DNA from: an uncultured Alistipes sp. | GTDB taxonomy: Bacteria > Bacteroidota > Bacteroidia > Bacteroidales > Rikenellaceae | Assembly: GCA_900541585.1 (NCBI GenBank) | Contig: UQKD01000013.1 | Span: 1-64,000, forward strand | Reading direction: 5' to 3' | Length of the DNA: 64,000 bases | Shown: in pieces, positions 8,591-18,090 of the stretch | How positions within the stretch are numbered: the first letter of the stretch is position 1 | Layout of the letters: each line of letters opens with the position of its first letter | Notes under the pieces: model-generated | Told to the model about the DNA's origin: nothing | Databases searched by the model: none | The model's input: only the letters and a program-made list of their open reading frames with translations | Position numbers and translations under genes: made by a program

Positions 8591-8632
8591 ATTAACGCTT
8601 ATGGTAAGAAAAATTCTACTATCGTTAATTGC
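8591..8632 (+). repeat. Inverted repeat copy R (42 bp) at the right susC start
   Basis: This is the partner of the repeat at 6750-6791, with all 42 positions identical in inverted orientation. The shared 14-mer TTTTTATTTTAAAA lies at 8566-8579, 11 nt upstream. Outside these blocks the two susC leaders and signal sequences differ, so the identity is not simple gene duplication. Confidence 0.95.
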
Positions 8633-11600
8633 TTTATTGGGGGGGGGAATATTACTCTCTTTGGCCCAGAGTAAGCAAATTTCCGGTACAATCACCGGTC
8701 CCGACGGGAAACCGGTAGCCGGAGCAACGGTCATGGTCGACGGCTCGCATGTCGGCACGACCTCAAACGGAGACGGTAGCTTCACCATCACGGCTCCCGG
8801 AAACGGATCGCTGGTCGTATCCTTCATCGGCTATGAAACCCAGAAGGTCGCCATCGGAGGCAAGACCCGAATCACCATCACGCTGAAAGAAGACGCCCAG
8901 GCCATCGACGACGTGATCGTGGTGGCCTTCGGTACGGCCAAAAAAGACGCCTTCACCGGAGCGGCGAAGGTGATCAAATCCGACGACCTGATAAAAACGC
9001 AGTCCTCGAACGTCGGGGATGCCCTCGTCGGCAAAATCGCCGGCGTGCAGTTCTCCTCCGCGTCGGGCCGTCCGGGTTCCGGTCAGAAGATTTACGTACG
9101 CGGCTACGGTTCGATGAATGCCAAGAACGACCCGCTCTGGGTTGTAGACGGCGTTCCCTACGAAGGCGACATCAACAACATCAACAGTGCCGACATCGAG
9201 TCGATCAGCGTCCTCAAGGACGCCGCATCGAATGCACTGTACGGCTCCCGCGGCGCGAACGGCGTAATCATGGTCACGACCAAGCGCGCGAAGGCCGGCG
9301 AGGCCACCGTGACTTTCGACGGCAAGTGGGGCATCAACACCCGTGCGCTCCAGACTTACGACATCGTGGAAGATGCCGGCGAATACTACGAGATGCACTA
9401 CAAGTCGCTGTACAACTATTACACGCTCGACCAGAAGTACACTCCCCTGGCAGCCAACATCGCTGCCAACAAGCTGCTGACGTCGACCGATGCCGGCGGT
9501 CTGGGCTACAACGTCTTCACCGTACCCGACGGCCAGAATCTCATCGGCGAAAACGGCCGCCTCAATCCGCGTGCGAAGCAGGGCCGCCTGGTAACCGACG
9601 CCAACGGCCAGCAGTTCTACCTGCAACCCGACAACTGGCTCGACGAAATCTACAAATCGTCGTCGTTCCGTCAGGAGTACAACGTCAGCGTTTCCGGCGC
9701 GACGGACCGCGCCAACTTCTTCGCATCGCTCGGTTACCTGGACAACACGGGTATCGTCGACGGTTCGAGCAACGAGCGCTACACCGCCCGTCTGCGCGCG
9801 GACTACCAGGCCAAAAAGTGGCTGAAAGTCGGCGGTAATATGTCCTACACCCATTTCGTCTGGAACAACGGTAACAAAACCAACGACGACGGCGACAGCC
9901 AGGGCGAAGGCAACGCCGACGGCGGAAACGCATTCGCCACGGCGATCCGCATGGCGCCGATCTATCCGGTTTACATGCGCGACGGCAACGGCAACATCAT
10001 GATCGACGAGTACGGATTCAAGATGTACGATACCGGCGACGGCCGCAACGGCGGCGCTCTGCGCACGAACGGAGGCCAAAGCAACGACCTGCAGGACATC
10101 CAGCTCAACAAATACACGAACGAAGGCAACGCCTTCATGGCCAACGGTTTTGCGGATTTCTCCCTGTACAAGGGTCTGAAACTGACCCTCAACGGCAGCG
10201 TATCACTCGACGAGACCCGCGGTACGGAAGTGTCGAATCCCTACTACGGACAGTTCGCCGAATCGGGCGGCGCTATCTTCAAGAGCCACAGCCGGGAGAT
10301 CGCCTACAACATGCAGCAGCTCCTGACCTACACCAATACCTTCGCCGACGTCCACAACCTCGACCTGCTTTTCGGTCATGAAATGTACAACCGCAAATCC
10401 TACGCTCTGTACGGCTCGAAAACCATGATGTTCTCGCCGGACAACACCGAGCTCAGCGGCGCCGTCGTCGACTCGTCGCGGTCGGGTTCATCGGTCCTGG
10501 AGTACAACAACGAAGGCTACTTCTTCCGTGGACAGTACGACTACGACAACCGCATCTATTTCTCGGGATCGTACCGTCGCGACGCGTCGTCGCGCTTCCA
10601 CCCCGACCACCGCTGGGGCAACTTCTGGTCGCTCGGCGCAGCCTGGATCATCAACCGCGAAAGCTGGTTCAACGCTTCGTGGGTCAACATGCTGAAGGTC
10701 AAGGCATCGTACGGCTCGCAGGGTAACGACAACCTCGGATCGAGGGCGGAATCCTACTACCGCTATACCGACTACCGCGAAATTTTGAGCAGCGGCGACG
10801 GCGTCACGAGCGTACTCTATCAGAAAGGCAACCCCGACATCACCTGGGAGACCAACGCCAACCTCAATGTCGGCGTCGAGTTCGGCTTCTGGGACAACCG
10901 CTTGTCGGGTAGCATCGACGTCTTCAACCGCAAGACCACCGACATGCTGTTCGAGCTGGCCACCCCGATCGAGTCGGGTTACACGACCATTTTCACCAAC
11001 ATCGGCGACATGGTCAACCGCGGTCTCGAAATCGAACTGAACGCCGACCTGATCCGGACCAAAAACCTCGTGTGGGACTTCTCGCTCAACATGACCCACT
11101 ACAAGAACAAGGTGACCCACCTGCCGGAGCAGTTCAAAAACAACACGACGGCCGACGGCAAACACGTAGGCCGCTGGCAGAGCACCAAATTCCTCACCGA
11201 AGGTGAATCCGTCTTCTCGTTCTACGTTCCGACCTACGCGGGAGTAGACCCCGAGACCGGAAAATCGCTGTGGTACACCTACAAAACCGATGACGCCGGG
11301 AACAAGGAGCGCATCAAGACCGACGATTACTCGGTGGCCTCGCAGGAGGGCCGCGAAATGCACGGAGACGCCCTGCCGGACGTTTACGGCGGTTTCGGCA
11401 CGTCGCTGCGCTTCCACGGCGTCGATTTCTCGATCGGCTTCACCTACCAGCTCGGCGGACAGGTCCTCGACTACGGTTACATGTACTATATGGACTCACC
11501 GCTGGGAACGTCGACCGGAAACAACTACCACCACGACCTGCTCAATTCGTGGACTCCCGAGAACTCCGGCTCGAACATTCCGCGTTTTGCCTACAACGAC

Positions 11601-11867
11601 ACGGACCAGGCCGCTGTTTCGGACCGGTTCCTCACCAGCGCATCGTACCTGAACATCCAGAACATCACGCTCGGCTATACGCTGCCCAAGCGTATCACGC
11701 GCAAGTTCCTCGTCGAGAATCTGCGTATCTACCTCGCCTGCGACAATGTATGGTACTGGTCCAAGCGTCAGGGACTCGACCCGCGCCAGGCTATCAACGG
11801 CATCACGAACCCGTACTACTACGCCCCGATTCGCACCTTCTCGGGCGGTGTAACCGTTACGTTCTAA
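8601..11867 (+). CDS. SusC-family TonB-dependent receptor (right locus, predicted ON)
   Basis: This 1088-residue TonB-dependent outer-membrane importer starts with signal peptide MVRKILLSLIALLGGGILLSLAQ. It is followed by a carboxypeptidase-regulatory-like domain (about 25-105, GKPVAGATVMVDG), a plug (110-225, VRGYGSMNAKNDPLWVVDG and YGSRGANGVIMVTTKR) and a barrel with a C-terminal GVTVTF. The Gly-Gly-Gly of the signal peptide is written by nine consecutive G bases (8639-8647), a tract length prone to slippage that would shift the frame after codon 13. A consensus promoter stands 44 nt upstream. It heads a co-directional operon with SusD (19-nt gap), a large lipoprotein, an S8 protease and a small lipoprotein, so the imported substrate may be peptides or a protein-linked glycan. 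Confidence 0.95.
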   Translation: MVRKILLSLIALLGGGILLSLAQSKQISGTITGPDGKPVAGATVMVDGSHVGTTSNGDGSFTITAPGNGSLVVSFIGYETQKVAIGGKTRITITLKEDAQAIDDVIVVAFGTAKKDAFTGAAKVIKSDDLIKTQSSNVGDALVGKIAGVQFSSASGRPGSGQKIYVRGYGSMNAKNDPLWVVDGVPYEGDINNINSADIESISVLKDAASNALYGSRGANGVIMVTTKRAKAGEATVTFDGKWGINTRALQTYDIVEDAGEYYEMHYKSLYNYYTLDQKYTPLAANIAANKLLTSTDAGGLGYNVFTVPDGQNLIGENGRLNPRAKQGRLVTDANGQQFYLQPDNWLDEIYKSSSFRQEYNVSVSGATDRANFFASLGYLDNTGIVDGSSNERYTARLRADYQAKKWLKVGGNMSYTHFVWNNGNKTNDDGDSQGEGNADGGNAFATAIRMAPIYPVYMRDGNGNIMIDEYGFKMYDTGDGRNGGALRTNGGQSNDLQDIQLNKYTNEGNAFMANGFADFSLYKGLKLTLNGSVSLDETRGTEVSNPYYGQFAESGGAIFKSHSREIAYNMQQLLTYTNTFADVHNLDLLFGHEMYNRKSYALYGSKTMMFSPDNTELSGAVVDSSRSGSSVLEYNNEGYFFRGQYDYDNRIYFSGSYRRDASSRFHPDHRWGNFWSLGAAWIINRESWFNASWVNMLKVKASYGSQGNDNLGSRAESYYRYTDYREILSSGDGVTSVLYQKGNPDITWETNANLNVGVEFGFWDNRLSGSIDVFNRKTTDMLFELATPIESGYTTIFTNIGDMVNRGLEIELNADLIRTKNLVWDFSLNMTHYKNKVTHLPEQFKNNTTADGKHVGRWQSTKFLTEGESVFSFYVPTYAGVDPETGKSLWYTYKTDDAGNKERIKTDDYSVASQEGREMHGDALPDVYGGFGTSLRFHGVDFSIGFTYQLGGQVLDYGYMYYMDSPLGTSTGNNYHHDLLNSWTPENSGSNIPRFAYNDTDQAAVSDRFLTSASYLNIQNITLGYTLPKRITRKFLVENLRIYLACDNVWYWSKRQGLDPRQAINGITNPYYYAPIRTFSGGVTVTF
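8639..8647 (+). repeat. G9 homopolymer in the susC signal-peptide codons
   Basis: Nine consecutive G bases span the Leu-Gly-Gly-Gly codons of the signal peptide. The left susC has only GGG at the equivalent place. A gain or loss of one G would frameshift the gene near codon 13. It lies 7 bp beyond the end of the 42-bp repeat, so it stays with this susC after inversion. Confidence 0.8.
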
Positions 11868-11886
11868 TTGTTAAACGACGAATATT

Positions 11887-13539
11887 ATGAAAATGAACAA
11901 CATACTGAAAACAACGGCGCTGCTTCTCGGTTCATCCGTACTTCTTTCGGGCTGTATCAAGGAGACCTTCCCCGAAAGCGGATACGCCACCAGCGATCAG
12001 ACTGCCGAATCTCCGTTCGCAAAGGAGGGTCTTATCACTGCGATGCCGACGGTTCTTATCACCAACTACCTCGAACTCGGAGAACATTTCGATTTCGGTT
12101 ATCCGGGTATCTTCGGCGCCACCGACCGCATGGTCGGCGAGGTATTCCCCGTCAGCGGCAACCTGCCGGGCGGCAACCAGTACTACGACCGCTGGCAGCC
12201 TTGGCTCTATGTAACCGGACTGGCTGCGAACAACTGGCCCACCGAGTTCTTCTACACCAACTATTACAAGTTCATCTTCACGGCCAATGAGGCTATCGCC
12301 ATCGCAAACCAGAGCGAAGGCACAGAGGAAATGATGGGCATTGCCAAGACTTTCCGCGCGCTCTGCTACCTCGACCTGGCCCGTCTCTACGACGCGCTGC
12401 CGGCCAAAGCTCCCGAGCGTCCCGCCTACGAGACCGAGCTGGAGGCCGTCAAGGGGCTGACCGTTCCCATCGTCCGGGAAGATACGAGCATGGAGGAACT
12501 GGAGAACAACCCGCGCGTATCGCGTGAGGAGATCTTCAAGTTCATCTTCGAAGACCTCAACACCGCCGAGACACTGCTTGCCGACTATACGCCTGCGACG
12601 AAGAACCTGCCTTCGCTGGCCGTGATCTACGGACTCAAGGCCCGCGCCTACCTCTGGCTGGGCGGTTTCACCGAATCGTATGCGGAAGTTCCGACCGGCG
12701 ACGCCGCTTACCGTCTGGCCGCCGAATACGCCCGCAAGGCTATCGACGCTTCGGGCTGCACGATCATGACCGAAAGTCAGTGGCTCGACCCGAAGACCGG
12801 GTTCAACACGGTCAATTCGTCGTGGATGTGGGCCATGATCCAGACCACCGACACCGTGCTCAACAACCTGCTGTCGTGGTCGGCCCACATGGCGACCGAG
12901 GCTATCTGGGGTTACGGATACATCGCGCAGCCGGGTATCTCGGTATTCAGCTACAACCGCATTTCGTCGGGCGACTTCCGCAAAAAGAGTTTTGTCGGAG
13001 CGGACCGCTCGTTCGAAGCCATCGCTCCCTATACGAACCTGACCGAGGGGGAGTTCGCAACGGTAGCCCCCTACGCATCGGTTAAGTTCCACCCGGCCAA
13101 CGGCGAGAAGCGGAATTATTCCACGGGTAACGTGACGAGCATCCCGATGATGCGTGTCGAGGAGATGTACCTGATCGAGGCCGAGGCTACGGCACACTAC
13201 GACGCCGCCACCGGCAAGTCGCTGCTGCTGTCGTTCATGGCCAACCGCGACCCGGCCTATACGGTTCCCGCCGCCAACGACCTCATCGACGAGATCATTT
13301 TCCAGAAACGGATCGAGTTCTGGGGCGAGGGCATCATCTGCTATGACCTGAAGCGCCTGAACATCGGCATGCACAACGGCGACACCGGCACGAACGCGCC
13401 GTCGAGCGCCCAATTCACCACGGACGGACGCGCCCCCTGGTGGAACTGCGTATTCCCGCTGAACGCCGTACAGCAGAACAAGGCGCTTTCGGGCAAGAAC
13501 AACCCGAACCCGAACCAAACAGTCAAGTCTGTTAAATAA
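11887..13539 (+). CDS. SusD-family lipoprotein (right locus)
   Basis: This 550-residue RagB/SusD-family surface lipoprotein has an SPII signal ending at Cys23 (VLLSGC). The SusD core shows TPR-like helices (EEMMGIAKTFRALCYLDLARLYDALP, with the usual R-x-LCYLDLxRLY pattern) and the C-terminal LIDEIIFQKRIEFWGEGIICYDLKR block that contacts the SusC barrel. The gene begins 19 nt after the susC stop and ends 14 nt before the next lipoprotein gene, so the three are co-transcribed. It probably forms the lid of the transporter. The ligand is unknown, but downstream S8 protease content favours a peptide-like substrate. Confidence 0.95.
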   Translation: MKMNNILKTTALLLGSSVLLSGCIKETFPESGYATSDQTAESPFAKEGLITAMPTVLITNYLELGEHFDFGYPGIFGATDRMVGEVFPVSGNLPGGNQYYDRWQPWLYVTGLAANNWPTEFFYTNYYKFIFTANEAIAIANQSEGTEEMMGIAKTFRALCYLDLARLYDALPAKAPERPAYETELEAVKGLTVPIVREDTSMEELENNPRVSREEIFKFIFEDLNTAETLLADYTPATKNLPSLAVIYGLKARAYLWLGGFTESYAEVPTGDAAYRLAAEYARKAIDASGCTIMTESQWLDPKTGFNTVNSSWMWAMIQTTDTVLNNLLSWSAHMATEAIWGYGYIAQPGISVFSYNRISSGDFRKKSFVGADRSFEAIAPYTNLTEGEFATVAPYASVKFHPANGEKRNYSTGNVTSIPMMRVEEMYLIEAEATAHYDAATGKSLLLSFMANRDPAYTVPAANDLIDEIIFQKRIEFWGEGIICYDLKRLNIGMHNGDTGTNAPSSAQFTTDGRAPWWNCVFPLNAVQQNKALSGKNNPNPNQTVKSVK

Positions 13540-13553
13540 AAACATCGCTATTT

Positions 13554-15935
13554 ATGAAAAGTCTGAAAATATTCTTTCTGGCGACTGTCGCCATCGTCGC
13601 GGGGCTGTTCACGGCCTGCAGCGACGATGACTTCAAAGCAGGTCCCGAGGTCGACGGCGCACAGGTCTACTTCCCCGAGAATGTGACCACCGATTACAGC
13701 ATCAGCGACGACGTCACCTCCATCGCCATTCCGGTAAAACGCATCGCCAAGGACGAGGCGCTGACCGTGGCGGTTCTCGCCAGCGACGAGTCGGGAATGT
13801 TCACCATTCCTTCGTCGGTGTCGTTCGCAGCCGGCAAGGAGACTTCCGAACTGCTGATCACCTTCGACCGCACCAAGCTCGAAGACGGCAAGGAATATCC
13901 TATCTCATTCCTGCTCAACGACGAGGACAACACGACACCCTACGGCAACCGTTCGCTCGACATCGTCGTTGCCCCGTGGCCCTGGGTGGAGTTGGGAACC
14001 GGAAAATTCCGCGACGACTATCTTTGCAGCATGTTTAACGGCGGAAATCCTGAAATCGAGGTCACGATCCACAAGCACAAATCGAAGGCGGGTATCTACA
14101 TGGTCGAAGAGATGTACGGCTGGCCGTTCCTGACCGAATTCTTCGAAGGTTCGCAGGAGGCTATCGAGTCGCAGGTCGGACTTACCTATACTCCGGTCAA
14201 CATCACCATCGATTGCAGCGACCCGACGAAAGTGGTCATGCCTCGTCAGTTCACGGGTATTACCGACGGAGACCCGGCTTATGGCGATTATGAAATCGCC
14301 ATGTTCACGGGCGGGGAAGGTACGCTGGTAAACGGCGTAATCACGTTCCCCCAAGAGGCCCTCGCGTTCGTTTGCAGCGCCGGCAACCTCAAAGCCAATA
14401 AGTCAGGATTGTTCCGTATCCTCCTGCCCGACGCCGAATTGACCGACTACACGCTCTCCGCCGTATACGACGGCATGAAGGTCAGCGCCGACGGCGAAAC
14501 TGCGAGCGCCGTCATCAACTTCACCTACGGCGCCGACGTTACGAACATCCGCTATGTTCTCGTCGAAAATGAATTGACCGAGGCCGAAACCGCTACGCTT
14601 GTCGCAGCAATCGCCGACGGATCAGCCGAGAACATCAACGAATTCCAGGACTTCACCGTAGGCGGCGAGAAAGTCTCCGCCGAAGCCGTACTGCCCAAAG
14701 CCGGAACTTATACCGTAGTTGCCCTGCCTCTTAACAAAGCCCAGAAACCGGTTTCCGGCGAAGCTTCCGCAGCATCGTTCTACTTCCCGGGCATAGGAGG
14801 GGCCTCTGTCCCCAACGACATCGCCGGCTCGCTCTATAAAGTCAGCGCCTATCCCGATGCCGCAGCATATGTGTCGAAGTACCCCGATTACTCATCGGCC
14901 GTGTACGAGATCACCGGTACGGAAATGAAGAAGATCAAGACCTACTTCAACAAGACTTCCATAATCGAGAACATCGAGATTCAAACCGGAGGCCTGACCC
15001 TGCAGGAAGCGGTCGCTAAATACGGCAAAGAACTCGGTGCCGATGCGATGGAAGAACTTGCAACGACCGGAAAGTATTGGAACATAATGATCAATCTGAC
15101 ACCGGGCGCTTCTTATACGCTGGTTGTCGAAGCGACGAACAACTACGGCAAGACAAAACTGATCGTGTGCGAACCGTTCGTGACGGACATACCGCCCTAT
15201 ACCGGAGAGTTGGTCATCGGGAAATACGATATGTCCTATGCGGCCAGCGCGGAAGACACGTTCGAAAATGTATTCGAGGTAATACCTACCGTCGGAAGCA
15301 ACACCGAATTTTTCGTGCAGGATTTCGCGGCAGAGGACGGCACCCAATGGTATGCAACCTATGACCCGGCCAAGTCGACGCTGACGATGAGCGGCGTGCA
15401 GCTCGGTCGGGAGGACGACGGGAACCTGCTCGGCAAATTCACGGAGGCGCTCACTCCGGACCAGTCCCTCGGTTACGGTATCTTCTCGTTCGCAACCGAA
15501 GACAGCCAAGGCAACGACCCGATCGTATTGACGATCGATCCGACGTCGAAACAGGTTTCAGCGCTGGCGACCGACATCGAGGTTCCCGTTGCTGATTTCA
15601 CCGCCGGAAAGATCATCGGAGCCATGGCGGCATACTATGCCGACGGGACAGTCATCACGAAGCAAAGCGGAACGGCATCCGCGGCATCCGCAGCCAAAGT
15701 TCAGGGCGTCCGCACGAACATTCCGTTCAGCAGCGTCCGCGTTCCGGCCCATATCGGGAAGTCTCTCGACAGGCGCAGCCTTCAGATGAACACCAAATTC
15801 GTCAGAAACAGCGACAGCTCGAACCACGGTGTCCGCACGCTCAGCGTGAAGACGGCGAAATGCGAACCGTTGCCGAAGCAGATCGGCCGCCGCGCAGATT
15901 TCAAAATCCGCGAAAACCTTCCGATTTTGAAATAA
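13554..15935 (+). CDS. Large surface lipoprotein of the right SusC/SusD operon, function unknown
   Basis: This 793-residue lipoprotein has Cys22 in FTAC followed by SDDDF, a strong surface-export motif. The N-terminal 110 residues (QVYFPENV..., SVSFAAGKETSELLITF, YPISFLLNDED) look like a Calx-beta-type or related Ig-like beta domain of the kind seen in SusE/F-position proteins. I do not recognise the middle or C-terminal parts. The last 90 residues are unusually basic and Ser/Asn-rich (VRTLSVKTAKCEPLPKQIGR), unlike the acidic body. Position directly after SusD suggests a surface substrate-binding protein that feeds the transporter. I see no catalytic motif. Confidence 0.85.
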   Translation: MKSLKIFFLATVAIVAGLFTACSDDDFKAGPEVDGAQVYFPENVTTDYSISDDVTSIAIPVKRIAKDEALTVAVLASDESGMFTIPSSVSFAAGKETSELLITFDRTKLEDGKEYPISFLLNDEDNTTPYGNRSLDIVVAPWPWVELGTGKFRDDYLCSMFNGGNPEIEVTIHKHKSKAGIYMVEEMYGWPFLTEFFEGSQEAIESQVGLTYTPVNITIDCSDPTKVVMPRQFTGITDGDPAYGDYEIAMFTGGEGTLVNGVITFPQEALAFVCSAGNLKANKSGLFRILLPDAELTDYTLSAVYDGMKVSADGETASAVINFTYGADVTNIRYVLVENELTEAETATLVAAIADGSAENINEFQDFTVGGEKVSAEAVLPKAGTYTVVALPLNKAQKPVSGEASAASFYFPGIGGASVPNDIAGSLYKVSAYPDAAAYVSKYPDYSSAVYEITGTEMKKIKTYFNKTSIIENIEIQTGGLTLQEAVAKYGKELGADAMEELATTGKYWNIMINLTPGASYTLVVEATNNYGKTKLIVCEPFVTDIPPYTGELVIGKYDMSYAASAEDTFENVFEVIPTVGSNTEFFVQDFAAEDGTQWYATYDPAKSTLTMSGVQLGREDDGNLLGKFTEALTPDQSLGYGIFSFATEDSQGNDPIVLTIDPTSKQVSALATDIEVPVADFTAGKIIGAMAAYYADGTVITKQSGTASAASAAKVQGVRTNIPFSSVRVPAHIGKSLDRRSLQMNTKFVRNSDSSNHGVRTLSVKTAKCEPLPKQIGRRADFKIRENLPILK

Positions 15936-15957
15936 TTGACGTATATTGTTCCACACG

Positions 15958-15988
15958 ACCCGACACAGTCCGAGCGACCGTGTCGGGT
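15958..15988 (+). terminator. Intra-operon hairpin before the S8 protease gene
   Basis: A perfect 9-bp GC-rich stem (ACCCGACAC with GTGTCGGGT, 13-nt loop) lies in the 113-bp gap between the large lipoprotein and the protease. There is no real T tract, so it may act as partial termination or mRNA end protection. Confidence 0.4.
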
Positions 15989-16048
15989 TCTGTGGTCCAA
16001 TGAAACGAAACGCCGGTCACGACATATACTAATTAGGATTATAAAATT

Positions 16049-18076
16049 ATGACAAGGACAACAACTTTATGGAGCCTGCTACTCCTGTCTGCGGCACTCG
16101 CCCTGGGTTCGTGCGCCAAGGATGCGACGGAACAGGCGACGGGTCCCGAGCCGGAAGCGAAAGCCGCCTCCAAACTCGTATTCTCGTCGGAGAACGCCGT
16201 CAAGGGCGAACTGCTGGTCTGCTTCGGCGAAGAGGCCGTAGCGGGCATCGAATCGTCGGTCATGCAGGTAACGCGTTCGGGCGGCGTCGCCACCCGTTCG
16301 GGCATCGCCGATTTCGACGCCGTGCTCGGCAACATCGGGGTAAAGGCGTTGCAGCGCCTGTTTCCGGTAGACGAACGGAACGAGGAACGCACGCGCGCCG
16401 CCGGCCTGCACCGCTGGTACGTCGTGGAGTTCGATGACAGCGCCGATCTCGACAAGGCTGCCCTCGACATGGCCCGGATCGCTGAAGTGAGCAAGGTGGA
16501 ATTCAACCAGCAGCTGATGCACGTCCACGACGGCAAGGTCATCCCGCTGGCCGAAGCCGGAGCTGCGCCGCAGACCCGCGCGGCCGTCGGCTTCAACGAT
16601 CCCCACCTGGGCAAACAGTGGCACTACATCAACACCGGCGACAAGTCGATCTATTCGAAGATCAAGGCGGGCGCCGACGTCAACTGCGACGAGGCATGGC
16701 AGCTCTGCACGGGCGACCCGCGCGTCATCGTCGCGGTCGTGGACAACTGCGTGCAGTGGGACCACCCCGACCTGGCCGCCAACATGTGGACCAACACCGC
16801 CGAGCAGAACGGTTCGGAAGGCCGTGACGACGATTCGAACGGCTATGCCGACGACATCCACGGTTTCAACTTCGTCGACAATACGACGCTGACCATCAGC
16901 ACCAAGGGCGACGCGCCGGACCACGGCACACACGTGGCGGGGACGGTCGCAGCCGTGAATAACAACGGCACGGGCGTCGCAGGCATCGCAGGCGGCTCGG
17001 GCAAAAACGACGGCGTGAAGATCATGTCCTGTCAGATTTTCCACGACGACGGCGGCGGCTCGGCGGCCATATCGGCCAAAGCCATCAAATATGCCGCCGA
17101 CAACGGCGCTGCGATCATCCAATGCAGCTACGGCTACCCCGCCGGTTCGGTAACCTCCGACGCGGCCTATTCGAGCGGCGCCAGCGCCGAGAAACAGGCC
17201 ATCGACTACTTCATCGCCAAACAGAACTGCGCGGCCATCAGCGGCGGACTGGCCATATTCGCCGCCGGCAACGACATGACCGGCATGTCGAGCTACCCCG
17301 GCGCTTACCGCGACTACATCTCCGTAACGGCCATGTCGTGCGACTACACCCCGGCCTACTACACCGACTACGGCCCCGGCTGCAACATTGCGGCTCCCGG
17401 CGGCGACGCCTACCAGTCCTATCTGGAAAACATCACGAGCGGGGCGTCCGAGGTGTTATCGACCGTCAACGGCGGAAAGTACGGCTACATGCAGGGCACG
17501 TCGATGGCATGCCCGCATGTTTCGGGCGTTGCGGCGCTCGGGCTATCCTATGCGCTGCAACTCGGCAAAACCTTCACCCAGAACGAATTCACGACGCTGC
17601 TGCTGACATCGGTAAACGACATCAACCAATACTGCACCGGAACGAAACAGTATGTCACCGACAAGGGCAGCCTGGCGACGCTCGACCTGTCGCAGCACAA
17701 AAAGGGAATGGGCACGGGCTATATCGACGCCTACCAGGTGCTGATGAACGTCCGCGGCATCACCTGCATCCCGATTCCCGTCGGCAGCCAGTACACGCTG
17801 AACCTGCAGCCGTACCTCGGCGGCGGAAACCTGGATCTGAAGATTACGGAAATCTCCATTTCGGCCGACGACATGAACCGGCTGGGCATTTCGTCGACCC
17901 CGACCATCTTCGCCAACCAGATCATCCTCAAATGCACCAAACCCGGTTCTGCGGTGGTCCGGATCAAGCTGCTCGCCGGAAACGGCAACAACAGCGGAAT
18001 GAACGGCATGCCGATCACGAAGGAATTCGCCTTCATCGCGCGTGAAATTCATTCCCAGAACGGAGGTTGGTTATAA
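16049..18076 (+). CDS. S8 (subtilisin-like) serine protease lipoprotein
   Basis: This 675-residue lipoprotein protease has an SPII signal with Cys22 (ALGSC). Residues about 50-160 resemble an inhibitor-type propeptide (KGELLVCFGEE..., WYVVEFDD). The subtilase domain spans about 185-570 with the full triad: Asp232 (VAVVDNCVQWDHP), His292 (DHGTHVAGT) and Ser485 (GTSMACPHVSG), plus oxyanion Asn408 in AAGND. A C-terminal beta domain of about 100 residues follows. It lies downstream of the SusC/SusD/lipoprotein genes on the same strand and is probably anchored outside the cell, where it would cut proteins for uptake by the transporter. The cell-surface site is inferred from the lipobox and operon. 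The gene ends 14 nt before the next lipoprotein start. Confidence 0.93.
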   Translation: MTRTTTLWSLLLLSAALALGSCAKDATEQATGPEPEAKAASKLVFSSENAVKGELLVCFGEEAVAGIESSVMQVTRSGGVATRSGIADFDAVLGNIGVKALQRLFPVDERNEERTRAAGLHRWYVVEFDDSADLDKAALDMARIAEVSKVEFNQQLMHVHDGKVIPLAEAGAAPQTRAAVGFNDPHLGKQWHYINTGDKSIYSKIKAGADVNCDEAWQLCTGDPRVIVAVVDNCVQWDHPDLAANMWTNTAEQNGSEGRDDDSNGYADDIHGFNFVDNTTLTISTKGDAPDHGTHVAGTVAAVNNNGTGVAGIAGGSGKNDGVKIMSCQIFHDDGGGSAAISAKAIKYAADNGAAIIQCSYGYPAGSVTSDAAYSSGASAEKQAIDYFIAKQNCAAISGGLAIFAAGNDMTGMSSYPGAYRDYISVTAMSCDYTPAYYTDYGPGCNIAAPGGDAYQSYLENITSGASEVLSTVNGGKYGYMQGTSMACPHVSGVAALGLSYALQLGKTFTQNEFTTLLLTSVNDINQYCTGTKQYVTDKGSLATLDLSQHKKGMGTGYIDAYQVLMNVRGITCIPIPVGSQYTLNLQPYLGGGNLDLKITEISISADDMNRLGISSTPTIFANQIILKCTKPGSAVVRIKLLAGNGNNSGMNGMPITKEFAFIAREIHSQNGGWL

Positions 18077-18090
18077 AACAAGGACATATT

